This document shows, piece by piece, positions 37,101-49,200 of a DNA stretch of 64,000 bases (its first letter is position 1; each line of letters opens with the position of its first letter). This stretch comes from Membranipora membranacea. Lineage: Eukaryota; Bryozoa; Gymnolaemata; Cheilostomatida; Membraniporidae. The notes below the pieces were generated by a model that saw only the letters and a program-made list of their open reading frames with translations, had not been told where the DNA came from and did not search any database. Made by a program: the position numbers and the translations under genes. Where the stretch lies: contig OU612066.1 in the NCBI GenBank assembly GCA_914767715.1, positions 35,934,283-35,998,282 on the forward strand, read 5' to 3'.

Positions 37101-40100
37101 CAAAGAGTTAACTGCTGGCAGCCTCGCACGGAGTTGTACAAATTTTTATCAAAACCAAATTTATATTCATTATGAACAAAACGGTCATTATGCAATGGCC
37201 ATCAGGATATGACAATGTACATTAATCGGTATTTCATGAAGAAAGTTCCAGTTCAACAATAATGAGTCTGCCAAATTGAATTCTTAGAAAAATGTTGTTG
37301 CAATTGAGACAAGTATGGGTTTCATGTACCAGCCTAATGCCAGCAGGGAGTCTGTTACTCCTTGATTCTAACTGCTTGATGCCAGCCACGGAAATGAGTG
37401 CCCTGCATTGGATGCATAATAAGCCGCCAATGCTGTCAGGGTTTCAAAATATTTGGGAAACAAGCAATGTTCACACTGCATTTGTAAATACACAGACTTG
37501 TCCAACGTTCATTTGTTTGACTTCACTTTGAAATTTTAGCTCTTCAGTACAAAGCAAATTTGGGGAAGCTGATCGGTTTACAATTATTGAACCCCATTGT
37601 AATTGAGTGTTAAGTGCAGGGAATTAATGATAATTGAGTGTCAGGCTGAGAAGAGCCACGGGTCTGAGAAGATTAATACTTCCAGACCATACAGTGAGCC
37701 GGAGCATGTATCAGCCTATGTGATAGTTCCCTCGGACAGATACTCAGCACCGGCCGAATTTTTATGCACATTGCGTTGCTTCTGAATCTTTGTAGATGAG
37801 TTGGATAAGTTTGAGGACAAACCGTCGGAGGCGGGCAGCTCCCTCACTCAGTGTCTGAACAATGCAAGCGCTGAGGTTCCTTGGGCTATAAAACAGTATA
37901 CACCAGTTTACCTCGGGGCTACAGCTGGTATGAGAATTCTCAGGTTAGTCACACAGGTCTCTAGTACAATAGTACTCAAACGGCTGTAAGTGTGAGGCTG
38001 TGGCTGCACATTGTAACCACTACAAGGTCTTTTGCTACAAGAGAATTAGTGAACTGGGGATAATAACACCATACTAACTGATGTGAGAGCTATTCATATC
38101 GGGACAACATTTAATGGTTGTAGAAGTAAGTCTTACCATCTTAGCATCTTAGTTTAGATATCCATTTTTTGCACAAGTATTTTCAACAATAACTGATGTC
38201 CCTTATTGATGAGATTAACTCAGGGATTAAAAGTCAGAGGGGCAATATCTTGTAGGAGGTAGCTCAGTTGGTGAGAGCGCCTGCCCTTTAATGCGCAAGC
38301 GTTGGAGGTCCTGGGTTCGAATCCCGCTGCGGTCTACTGACTACTGGGCTCGTATGACGCCCCAGGTGTGCTCCGACCTGCCTGCAAACTGAGAGCAACA
38401 TGGCGCCGAATACGGCGGCCGCGCCCTTAAGGCATTGATATTTTTCAGTCCTCGGACGGAGACAACACTTGCGATTTTAACCCACATTTAACCCACATTT
38501 TAGGAGTTTAATGTGAAATATGTAAGAGTACACCATTCTATCCTCTTACCTCTAGAGAAGAGAATCCTGAAGCGACGAAGCGGATATTTGAGTCTGTTCG
38601 TGAGGAGATATCTCAGTCTGGATTTCAGGCTGATGATCTCGATGAGCAGATTAAGATTATAACTGGGCAGGATGAGGGCATCGGTCTCTGGGTCACTGCT
38701 AACTATGTGGCTGGTAATCTTGGTAATGTAAGTTATTAATTGTAAGTAATCTCATTTTAAATGCACTACAGTAGAAGTATTGTATAAACGTAATCATGTT
38801 AATTTTCATGCTGTACAGAGTTATTTTCTCATGTACATAAAGCAGGCAACTCATGATAATCTTCTCCAGAATTTGCTTTCCTGTGATAGCAGAAATCAGC
38901 CATATGAAACAGGTGTTTTTATTATTTATTTGTGCCTTATATACACAGGGGAAAAATTCGACGCATTCACTCCAAATATCTTCTTAAAAAAACTTCCCGT
39001 CATTATAGTCAACATAAAATATATTTTGTATGAGTTCTGTTATTTCCGTTTGAATTCAACGTGTGGCCACTGCCAAACATAAACCATAATATATTTCTAC
39101 TGTTTTAGCTTTTATCAAAGAATCCACTGTTACCCTCCGGTAACAGTTCCTATGTCGGTACTCTGGATCTAGGCGGAGCCTCCACACAAGTCACATTCTC
39201 AGTACCCAAAAATAGCTCCGAGGTGAACGGCACTGAGAAAGTAGAGCTGTTCTCCAATAAGATAACTCTTTACTCAAACAGCTTTTTGTGCTTTGGTGCT
39301 AACGAGATGAGAAAGCAGTTACGAGCTATACTAGCTAAGGTGAGCATGATTACTGCGTTGTTGAATTTTTTTGAATGCTTATAAATCCTGTTAACTTTCT
39401 TAAAAATTGTGGTCAACGTTGAAGTGTTAATTAAAAATTAAAATTATCTATGGCATTCTCATTATTTTATGATAACGAACAGTCCATGTTGGCATCCTAG
39501 AAGATTATGTCTCAATCGCGTGAGCATTACATAATGTTAGTTAACACATATGATGGCATCCTGTCATGTAATTCGTCTGGCGGAAACAGACAATTGGCCA
39601 TTACACTCTGATGTACTGGCTGACCTGGTGATGTTTTGTTTTAGACAGTTAATTATGAAGGGGAGGTGACTCACCCTTGTTTAGCTAAAGGATTCAGGTT
39701 TAATGAGACGTACGCTGAAATATTCAAGTCGGTGTGTACCACCAACTACACCGCTCATCTACCAAAGGTTTGTACCACCAACTACACCGCTCATCTACCA
39801 AAGGTGTGTGGCAGAGTAAATACTATTAATTTTAGTTTTCACACTCAATTAGACAAACAAAGTATTCCAAAAGGCATTCTACATCACAACCTCAATTACA
39901 ATGACAGTCAGATGAAAGTTCAGCCCTACGTTCTAATAATTTGGCAGCAAATAAGATGTTGACCAATTAACAAACTAAATATCATTTTGACATTTTCAAA
40001 TGGGCTTCTCTCTAGTTTTCTTCAAATATCACCAAAATTTATTTTTAAAACCTTCAGTACTAGGTGCCTGTAGCTAGGGTACGCAATTCATTTGAAATTG

Positions 40101-41918
40101 CAGTGTACTTTGCTTTCTGATTTAAAAATAGTTTCTTATTTGAATATTTTCATTTATATGTCAAATTGAATAATATTTACTGATCAATGACATGAGTGCA
40201 TTTGAGTAAATCAAATTAGCTCTCTAAACATGGTTATTTTACTTTATATCAGAATACCACAGTCACCTTTGTGGGTACCAGTGACAACGCAGCGTGTGAA
40301 GATTTGATGAACGAGTTCACCACTAATACAAATTCTCCTCTACACGGGTTCACATTACCTACCCTGCCTGATAGATTTGTGGTAAGATCATAGGGCTACA
40401 TTGCATGATTGTACTATGTAGTTTCTGATGCTGTAACATCAATCCCGTGTTTAGTTCACTGTCAAATGTATGGATAGTGAGAGAAATTAGAGTTAATTTT
40501 CCACCAAAACAACTCCATCTGTTGCGTTTTCTAAACTTGATTGGTATAAAAGCCAAGTATCCAATGTGCAGTTGCATTTCCAATCAAATTTACAAAGTAG
40601 CCATTTTTGCTACCCACACTCCATAATCAGTTTTGGCAGACAAACTATCTAACATGATGTGCATATTTCTGTATTACTTATAGGCAAGAGGATCCTTTTA
40701 CTATACAATGAACGATCTCGGAGTTTTAGATGAAGCAAAACAAACCAATTATTCTGCATTCAAGGCAGGCATCAGTGCTAGGTGTGGATTAAATAAAACA
40801 CAGGTAAGAGTCATGATTGATTTCATAAACATGATCCTGACAGTTCATTGATGGATGCTGTGCATGTTATAGAAGAGTGAACTAACTGGTAAAATCCTGA
40901 AACTAAACTTCGCTTACACTTTGAACATTTAAATGTGTATAAACTATGATAGTCACAAACCATCTAGCGGGCTAAAATTTGCAGCTCAAAGGCTTATTTT
41001 TCTAGTCTTTCCATAAGGTTTGACTCCCTGTATACGTTGTTATGAGGGGTTATCCGGTTATCATCTTCATCACAGTAAAATTGACTGTAACATCATTGCT
41101 CAAACAAAAGATGAATATTTGAAGTTATCCTCTCCTAGATCAGTGACAAGACAACTCTTCACTCCTATGCAATAAACGAACAGAAAGGTGAAACCAGGTA
41201 GGGTGAAACACAGCTTAATTCAATTGATACCATGTTTGATTCTTGTGTTGACAGATAGAAGAGTTGAAAGAATTCGATCCATCATCAGTGTGTACTAATG
41301 CTCACTATATAAACTTCTTATTAAGCAAAGTATATAAACTTCCAGAGAGGTACTGGTCTGGCACTCTATTTGCTAACACGGTAAGACTTATCAGCAGACA
41401 AAACAAGCTAACATTGTCCTCAGATCATGAGACCTTTCATCAGTTAATACGGCTGGAAATATTTGTGGGAGGACTTGACCATTGAGCAAATTATAAAATT
41501 CATGCTCCAACTATGACTTTCTGCCTCATCTCAATTGTCTTATGATTAGATTGGCCCTGGATGATTGGCTTCCTGCAGCTTTTTCATTAATGCTGATATT
41601 GGTATTGTTCGATAATTCCATCTCCTAATATATTAATTTTGGCTCATTTATTTGTATTCATTGGGTTGAATTTGTTAACTTTCTATTTTACAGATCAGTG
41701 ATTATGATATGGGCTGGACTCTAGGTTATATGACTAATATTACATCTGGTCTGCCTAAAGTTCCACAATTAGAGCTTTTCCTCATCACTACCCCGGCGTT
41801 CTTAGCTGTGGTAATCATCACCTCTATACTCATCATATTAGGACTTATAGCTGTATTCTTTGCCTGTAAAATTAGGAGGCAGCAATACAGATCGCTCAAT
41901 CAAAATAGCCATATCTAA
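34102..41918 (+). CDS. ENTPD1/2/3/8-like: Cell-surface ectonucleoside triphosphate diphosphohydrolase (CD39 family)
   Basis: Ten exons: 34102-34224, 35115-35232, 37796-37943, 38556-38727, 39109-39339, 39645-39803 (or -39767), 40253-40381, 40684-40803, 41255-41380 and 41694-41918, about 516 residues (504 with the shorter exon 6). The enzyme removes phosphates from extracellular NTPs and NDPs, ending ATP signalling. All five apyrase conserved regions are present: DAGSSHTSMYLY, YLGATAGMR, GQDEGIGLWVTANY (with the catalytic Glu), LDLGGASTQVTF and DMGWTLGYM. Two membrane segments, one in exon 1 (residues 9-30) and one near the C-terminus, place it with the two-pass surface members and exclude the soluble ENTPD5/6 type. 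The start has a good context (AAAATGG). Its stop is 1.3 kb from the PPOX stop, tail to tail. Confidence 0.95.
35233..37795 (+). other. Long intron 2 of the NTPDase gene, no further gene seen
   Basis: The exons on both sides join directly (CEIK then DELDKF), matching the family without a gap, so no exon is missing here. A hairpin AGAGACTATA to TATAGTCTCT with an AT core is at 35984-36019. Otherwise I see nothing recognisable. Confidence 0.7.
38253..38480 (+). mobile_element. tRNA-headed SINE, copy 2
   Basis: A box GTAGCTCAGTTGGTGAGAGC and B box GGTTCGAATCCC are followed by the same body as copy 1 (CTACTGGGCTC, CCCCAGGTGTGCTCCGACCTG). It lies in intron 3 of the NTPDase gene. The boxes are closer to consensus than in copy 1, so it may be younger. 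Confidence 0.78.
39732..39803 (+). repeat. 36-bp tandem duplication spanning a splice donor in NTPDase exon 6
   Basis: Positions 39732-39767 and 39768-39803 differ at one base (GTGTGT versus GTTTGT at the start). The unit runs from GTxTGTACCACCAACTAC to CTACCAAAG, so each copy ends in AAG and is followed by GT. Exon 6 can end at 39767 or 39803, the second adding 12 residues in frame. Confidence 0.95.
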
Positions 41919-43206
41919 TCTTTATATTATTGTTTATCTTTTTGCTTGGGGGCCTCAGTGGCTTGGTTTGAGGGACATCAGTCTTTGATATCAGCATACA
42001 TATGCTTGTTAATCAAAATCAAAGAAAGTATGTTCATGACAAGCATTTTACCAAAGCTAAACAGCTCTCACGTTTAGAGTGGCCCGCCTCCAAGAAAATA
42101 TGTATGTCGAGGGTACTTTACGCCCAGTTTTGCGTTATATTTATTTAGCACAGTTTCTGTTCCTTTACCTATGTTATTTCAACCTTCACGACTAGGGGTT
42201 CATTTCAAACAGCACGCCAATCAAAACATATTTGAAGAGACATATGATATACATATATAAAAGCTGCACTATCAAAACTTTATACCAATAGCTCAAAATT
42301 ATTTTCATATCTACATCTAACTGTGTTTATACTCTGTTTATTGTGGAGATTTTTCTTTAGGGCAAGTTATAGTTACAAATAAACCTGAATTTTTTTTATT
42401 AAACTAGCATTTCACCTCGAGAACCTCGTTGATGAGCGCAAAAAATAATATCTGGGGGCGTCCGCATGACGCTACATGTCATCATCCAGTATCAGACATC
42501 TCCAACGAGTTGCCGAGCTGACATGGATATTCGATTTTAGAATAATGATCCAGCTTTGTCACAAAGTCTGGACATATTTACTTGTGAAATGAAAACTTCC
42601 AAGTGAATATACATTTTGTTGTCGACTTGGCTCTAAGTTCAGCAGTGTATTCTGTCATCAACGACAATACATGTTATATCGTAACGCAAAATTATAATTT
42701 TCTTATTAGTAGGATAATTTGCCTTGCTTAGCCTGGCAGTTGGCCTTCATGAACTGTGATAAAAACTGTCAGAGCACTTGACTCTAAAAGGAATTTTGTT
42801 TTCATGACCTTGCTGAAAAAAACCAAAGGACGTCTCAGATACGATAACCAATAATAGCAAAAAATGATCGTTCCACAAATTAATGCAAACAACCAGATCA
42901 ACGGCGTGGTGTTGTTCTGATATATTTTAAGTGGATAAAGGTATAATGAAAAAGCACCATCAGCTAGACCTGGAATGTCAGAGCTATAACACTGATCAAT
43001 ATGTCATCATGCTGAGATAATCAACACACAGAGAACCGTGAAACATAAATAAAGTTTTCGCACCAAAATATCACAATAAAGGTCAAAGTTCAGATCATTC
43101 TACAGAGTGAAGCTGCAACCCGTACTCCGTAACTCTGTACTCTATAACTCTTAGTAATAAAGTATACATACAATCATTAATCAGACTAGAGATTACAGGT
43201 GATGTA
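41919..43206. other. Tail-to-tail interval between NTPDase and PPOX
   Basis: Holds the two 3' UTRs. AATAAA for the plus-strand NTPDase transcript is visible near 42379 and again near 43048 and 43075. No clear poly(A) signal for the minus-strand PPOX was found close to its stop. No other gene seen. Confidence 0.6.
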
Positions 43207-46200
43207 TCAGCCTTCAGATACGGACTCTGTGGCGGCTTGTGACTTGTGTGAGCTCAAATAATCCTTCTCATCCCAATCACCGAGCATCAGCTGGGCTGCC
43301 ACCTAAAATATATATAAAATATATATATAGGAAAATAGCTCACATGGGATAGTGAGTTCTTCAAATTCAATAGGGATTACCGGGGAAGAGTGAGTTACCC
43401 AATGCATGATAGAGCTGCCTTGTCTTGATCCATGTACTATCATGAATAATTGGAAACCTATAATATTATGGTACTATTATGGTACTATTGTATTGGTATG
43501 CACCAATCGTGGTCATAATTAATGACACATTTTGATTATTATTAAAAACACACACACTACAACATGACTAATAATGCCAGCTTTTAATACTTTAGCTATC
43601 TATTGTTACAAACATCATTATACCAGCTTATGTGCTGATACTTGTACTGCAACATTAATTTGTACCATCTTAGACTTGCACCGTCAACAAGCAAGTTCAA
43701 ATTTTGTGATCGCTAGTCTCATCTAAGCTAATATGGAGACAATTTTATCCATATACAACTCGATCTGTTTTATGAGATTCTAAGCACTTTATATCAAGAT
43801 CTCAATACTCTGCGCTGTATCTATGTGACACACATGTAAGTTAAAACAATATTGTATTTTCAGTTCATATTTGTGTGGAATAACAACAGCGAAGCTCTTG
43901 TGTTAAATTACTGCATGGGATAATCTATATTTCATTGATGACAAATGGCATTTTTATAAAGTGTAGAAAGCATTGCTTTATTGCATCCACTGGTATCAAA
44001 TTATTATTGCTACTATTTCTCCTATCCGTAATTAGGTATTTAACAAAAGTATTTTAATTGCAGGCACCTATTTATCTGTATACTAACTATCAGACACTAT
44101 TATTGGATGGAATAAACCCTATATCCGGCATCAATTTTGTGAGTTAACTAATAGGACGATTGTGTCAATTTGATGTCAATTTATTACTACGCACTCTTTT
44201 ATATGCTGCCATCCATTATTGTCTTTTGATGTGCTGATTATCGTCACAATCTATGCACATCATTATTTTATTTATTTTACTTTGATCATTTTATCAGGGT
44301 ACGACTTCGACTTTGAATATGAAGAATATAATGACATACAGTATCCAACAACAACTCAACACTTCTTATTTCGTCGTCCGTTGCCATTAATGCTTGGGTT
44401 AGAGTGATAACAAGAGCCATCCCAATACAGTACCAAAATTGACGACTACCGCCAGCTGACATGGAAGATACTATCAAACAGCTCAAAGGACAGCGTACAT
44501 CGCTCAAGTCCAAGGTAACCTCGCTAGCTAATCTGCTAATAAGTAGCATCGAACAACAGGACATCGATGATATTGAGACACTGCGTTCACAACTCAAAAC
44601 AACATACAGTAACTTTCTCACTATCCATTTCGATTATTCTGAGCATGTAGAATCAGATGAGACATTTTCTAGCTACCTAACCGTCAACGGTATGGATCTC
44701 ATAGCATATCAGAATGATGTCAAAACCTCTTTTGATCGTGCTATTCAGTGCTATTCTAAGTGGCAGCTTTCTTTGTCTAAATCTAAAATGGCTATCTCTC
44801 AAGCTATCAAGAAAGCTAATATATTGGTTAGTGTGTGTATAAACCAGGCCGCTATTAACGGCCACAAGGATTATTGTGTAGAGCTCTCTAATAAGTTAGC
44901 TGGTACTGTAGATCTAGATTCACTATTACTTAGTCTATATGATGTTATCTTAGATTTAGAATCGTGTAAGGTTAGTCCGCCTGCAAATAGCGTAGGGGGT
45001 CAGCCACCACGGAATTCTGTGTCTAAATCTGATCCACCAGTCACCGATGCCAGTCAGGCGGGAGGGGGGCTGGGTCAGGGGTCTCGTGCCGTAGGTTCTC
45101 AGTCGGATCATGATTCGGGTGTAGTGCAGCAGGTCTCTGCATCTGATGGCCACGTTGAATCTAGTGTGCAAACACAGCAAACCCCACCTGTTCCATTGGA
45201 ACAGTCTACTCCAGCTGCAGCTCCTGCAGTGCACATGGTAAGCGGTAGTAATGGTAGTAGAGACACCCACAAGTCAAGACTAGCTGTTCATGATTTACAT
45301 TTAGACACTCAGCGTGTCAATGAGTTTATGCAAATAAGCAAATCTTCTGTTGTGAATGCATATGATGGTTATGATGCGTCACGTCACCTAAATGTGACAA
45401 GTGCAGGTAACTCCAATCAAATCTCATGTACACGATCAAAACCAACACCATATAACTGATCGCCACAAATGGCCTGAATTTTTATCTGTATGGTATAGAT
45501 ACTCTTGTATGTTTGTTGATGAGGTAGACAAAGCCTCAGAGCTCAAAAAGTTCCTTGTAGGTGAACCCCTGGAATTGGTCAGCCCAATCTTCGCCACACA
45601 ACCGAACGCTCATGACCGCATGGTTCAACGACTCAAAGAGGTCTATGGAGATGTCAGCCTTGGCATCAAATCTGTCTTCTCACATCTCAATTCTCTGAGA
45701 TCTATCCATGAAGGTGATACAAAGGCTCTCGTCAAGTTTGTTAACACAGTGGAAAGCTCCTACAGCCAATTGGGGGAACTCGGACATCTCACGTCGGTAA
45801 CCCTACCACATGTGGACAATCTCGCGGACCTACTGCCTCCTACGATCAGAAGAGACTGGGATCATTGCTATGACATGTTTCCACAAGAGGACAAAGTTCA
45901 ACCTTTCAAGATGTTTATGGGATTTCTGGAGAGTGAACGACGCCGCGCGCTCAGACGCACTGGAACCCAACGATCTGATCAACAGAAAGACAACTCCAAA
46001 CAAAAGGTAAAAACCTTTCATGTAGAATCTGATAATGAAGTTAGTCAAAACTCTCATGACAAACCTGACAGCTCTGCTATGTCTTGTGTTATCCATGGTA
46101 GCAACCGGCATGCTTTAGCCGACTGTAGGAGTTTTCGTTCCTTGTCTGTTCAAGAAAGATTTGACTTGTGTAAAACTCACGCTATCTGTGTTAGATGTTT

Positions 46201-49200
46201 GACTAAACATGATCCAAAATCATGCCCTAGGTTCAGGCAATGCTGTTCTAAGTGTAAAAAACCGAATCATCATGACTTATTGTGTAGAAAGGGTATTGCT
46301 GATAAGAATAAAAGCTCAAAACCTGAAGCTAAAACTGAATCTAAGCCTAGTTCTGTCAGAAGCCAATCAAAGGAGAAAGTGTCGACCCTTCACGGCGCTG
46401 GTACACCCACGGACGAAGTCTCTGTAGAAGTCTCAACCAATCACGGAACAAGCAGACCCACCAGTGACTCAACAGTGTTCGCAATCCAGCGAGCATCAGT
46501 CGTAGGAACTTCTCACAGAGCACTACTTTTCTTTGATGGAGGATCAAACTCGACTCTGATATCTCACCGGGCGGCGATAGCATGGGGAGCAAAGCGACTC
46601 AAGAAGGTGACGCTCGAACTAAGCACTCTGGGAGGCTCAACAGTAGAGGAGGAGTCCTGGCTATTCGAGGTGAAGTTAATGGCCTATGACAACAGTGTGA
46701 TCATGATACATGCTCTCAGCATACAGAGACTCACTGGGTCAATCAACAAACCTCTGGACCGGGTCATTCTACAGCAGCTATTTCCAAGTATCGACAGTCA
46801 ACTACTGATCAAAGACTCGGGCCCTATTGACATGCTAATCGGCAATGATCTACTCGGATTCCACCCTCGGAAGGAGATAGCTTCAGCTGGACAACATCTT
46901 CAAGTCTGCTCTGGCCCATTCGGACTGTGCGTTCAAGGATCACACCCGGTTCTAGGCAACAGCAATTCTATTCCATCATCATTCTTTATCAACATACTCT
47001 CGATGCAAGACACAGAAGTCATAACTGCTACTCACCCTCAACACAAAGAATTCTCAGTATCAGTACACTCCTATCTCACCAAGGCAGAGAAGGCATCTCT
47101 GGGTGCATTCATACAAGGTGAAGACCTAGGCGTAGAGGTTCAACCACGCTGCGGGGCATGTCAGTGCGGTAAATGCCCGATCAGGGGCCATAGCTACTCC
47201 TTCCAAGAAGAGCAGGAGCTACAGATGATAAGAAGCAACCTCAAATACGTCCAGGAGAACAAAAGATGGAAAACATACTACCCATGGATTGTCAATCCGT
47301 CTACGCTTCCAGATAACTACAGTGCTGCGCTAGCCACGCTTAGGAACACGGAGCGCACTCTCAACAAGGATCCTGAATGGAGCAAGATCTACGGCGCCCA
47401 AATCCAGGACATGGTCGATCGTGGTGTAGCCCGCAAGCTGAGTAAAGAGGAACTAAAGTCATGGTGTGGACCAAAGTACTACATCAGTCACTTGGCTGTT
47501 CAAAATCCCAAGTCAACATCAACTCCTGTACGAATCGTCTTCAACTCTAGCCAAACCTTCAGAGGGACATCACTCAATGCCTGCCTAGCTAAAGGTCCAG
47601 AGTCCTATCTCAATGATCTGCTCGGAATTCTACTACGCTGGAGAGAGGAAAAAATCGCTCTAGTCGCTGACATAAAGAAAATGTACAATTCTATTTTCAT
47701 CAATAATGTTGAACAGCACACTCACCGCTTTTTGTGGCGCAACTTGGAACAGCGAGATCCAGATGTCTACATCATACTACGGGTCAACATGGGAGATCGA
47801 CCGGCAGCTGCTATCAGTAGTGAAGCAATCTACAAAACAGCAGACCTCTTTCACAAAGAGTATCCCCGAGTAGCTGAACTCCTGAAGTCTTCGACGTATG
47901 TAGACGATATTGTAGATTCCTTCCCATCTCACGAGTCTGCAATGGTCACTGCCGAAGGAACAAATGTAGTACTACAGAACGCTGGGTTCAAAGTCAAGTG
48001 TTGGTTGTTCAGTGGCGAGCCAGACAAGAGGATACAGCTTGAAGATCTACCTCCTCCAGATGCGAAACCTGTATCAACCCAAGTGCTAGGAGTCCTCTGG
48101 AATTCTTCAACAGATGTCATCACTTTCTCTACAAATCTCAACTTTTCTCCTAAGAAGAAAGGAGTATATACCAAACCAGATCTGACAGAGACAGAGTTTA
48201 CAAGACAGATGCCAGAAATTCTCACACGGAGGATAGTTTTGGAACAAACCATGAAGATATACGACCCTCTTGGCATCTTGTGCCCCTTCACAATGAGAGC
48301 CAAACAACTACTGAGGGAAACCTGGACTTTCAAACTGGACTGGGACGATCAGTTACCCCAGCTTATGGGAGAACAATGGATCAAATTCTTCAGAGAGCTG
48401 TTCAAGCTATCTAAACTGGAATATCCTCGCTGTCTTCGACCAGAGAACGCTGTCGGACAACCTCAGCTGATCATCCTCTCAGATGGAAGTGCTGCAGCCT
48501 ATGGATTCAGTGCCTACGCTCGATGGAAACTCAACTCTGGAAAATTCTCATGCTCTCTCATCATGGCTAAGTGTCGCATAGCACCCCTAAAACAGCTTAC
48601 TATACCTCAGATAGAGCTAAATGCCGCGGTCCTCTCAAAGCGTGGCAGAAAGGTTTTAGAGAAGGAGATGCGATACAATTTCAGCAGAGTATATCAACTG
48701 GTAGACTCAGAGACTGTACTCAAGATGATGAACAAGAAATCTACAAGATTCAAGCTCTACGAAGGTGTGAGAATCGGAGAACTACAAACGGCAACTGATG
48801 GAGATATGAGCAGCTGGTTTTGGGTGAAAGGTGAAGAAAACACTGCTGACTGGCTAACTAGAGGGAAATCGATTGATAAGATTGGCCCTGCGAGTGAGTG
48901 GTGGAGAGGACCCAACTTTCTCTATCAACCTGAAGAGGAGTGGGGCATAAGAGCTAACAAAGACTCGGGGGAACTTCTGCCGGGTGAGAAAAAAGCAGTC
49001 TACGCTACAACAGTCACGACGCCAGATCACTTTATTCAGTATGAAAACTTCAGCTCTCTAAAACGATTGATATGGACAGTGGCAAGAGTTAGAATGGCTG
49101 TGAAATCAGGACATTTCTGCAATCTACTGGCTCCGGTATCTGCTGAAGACTTGCGTGCAGCTCAACTAATCCTCATCAGAGACGTACAGCACTCCATTGA

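Noticed and set aside
38253-38335. tRNA gene
   Set aside because: Same reason as the copy at 31847: SINE head with shared downstream body.
44219-44407. 62-codon frame found identically at 44219 and 51506
   Set aside because: Lies inside the two LTRs and is duplicated only because the LTRs are. No known similarity.
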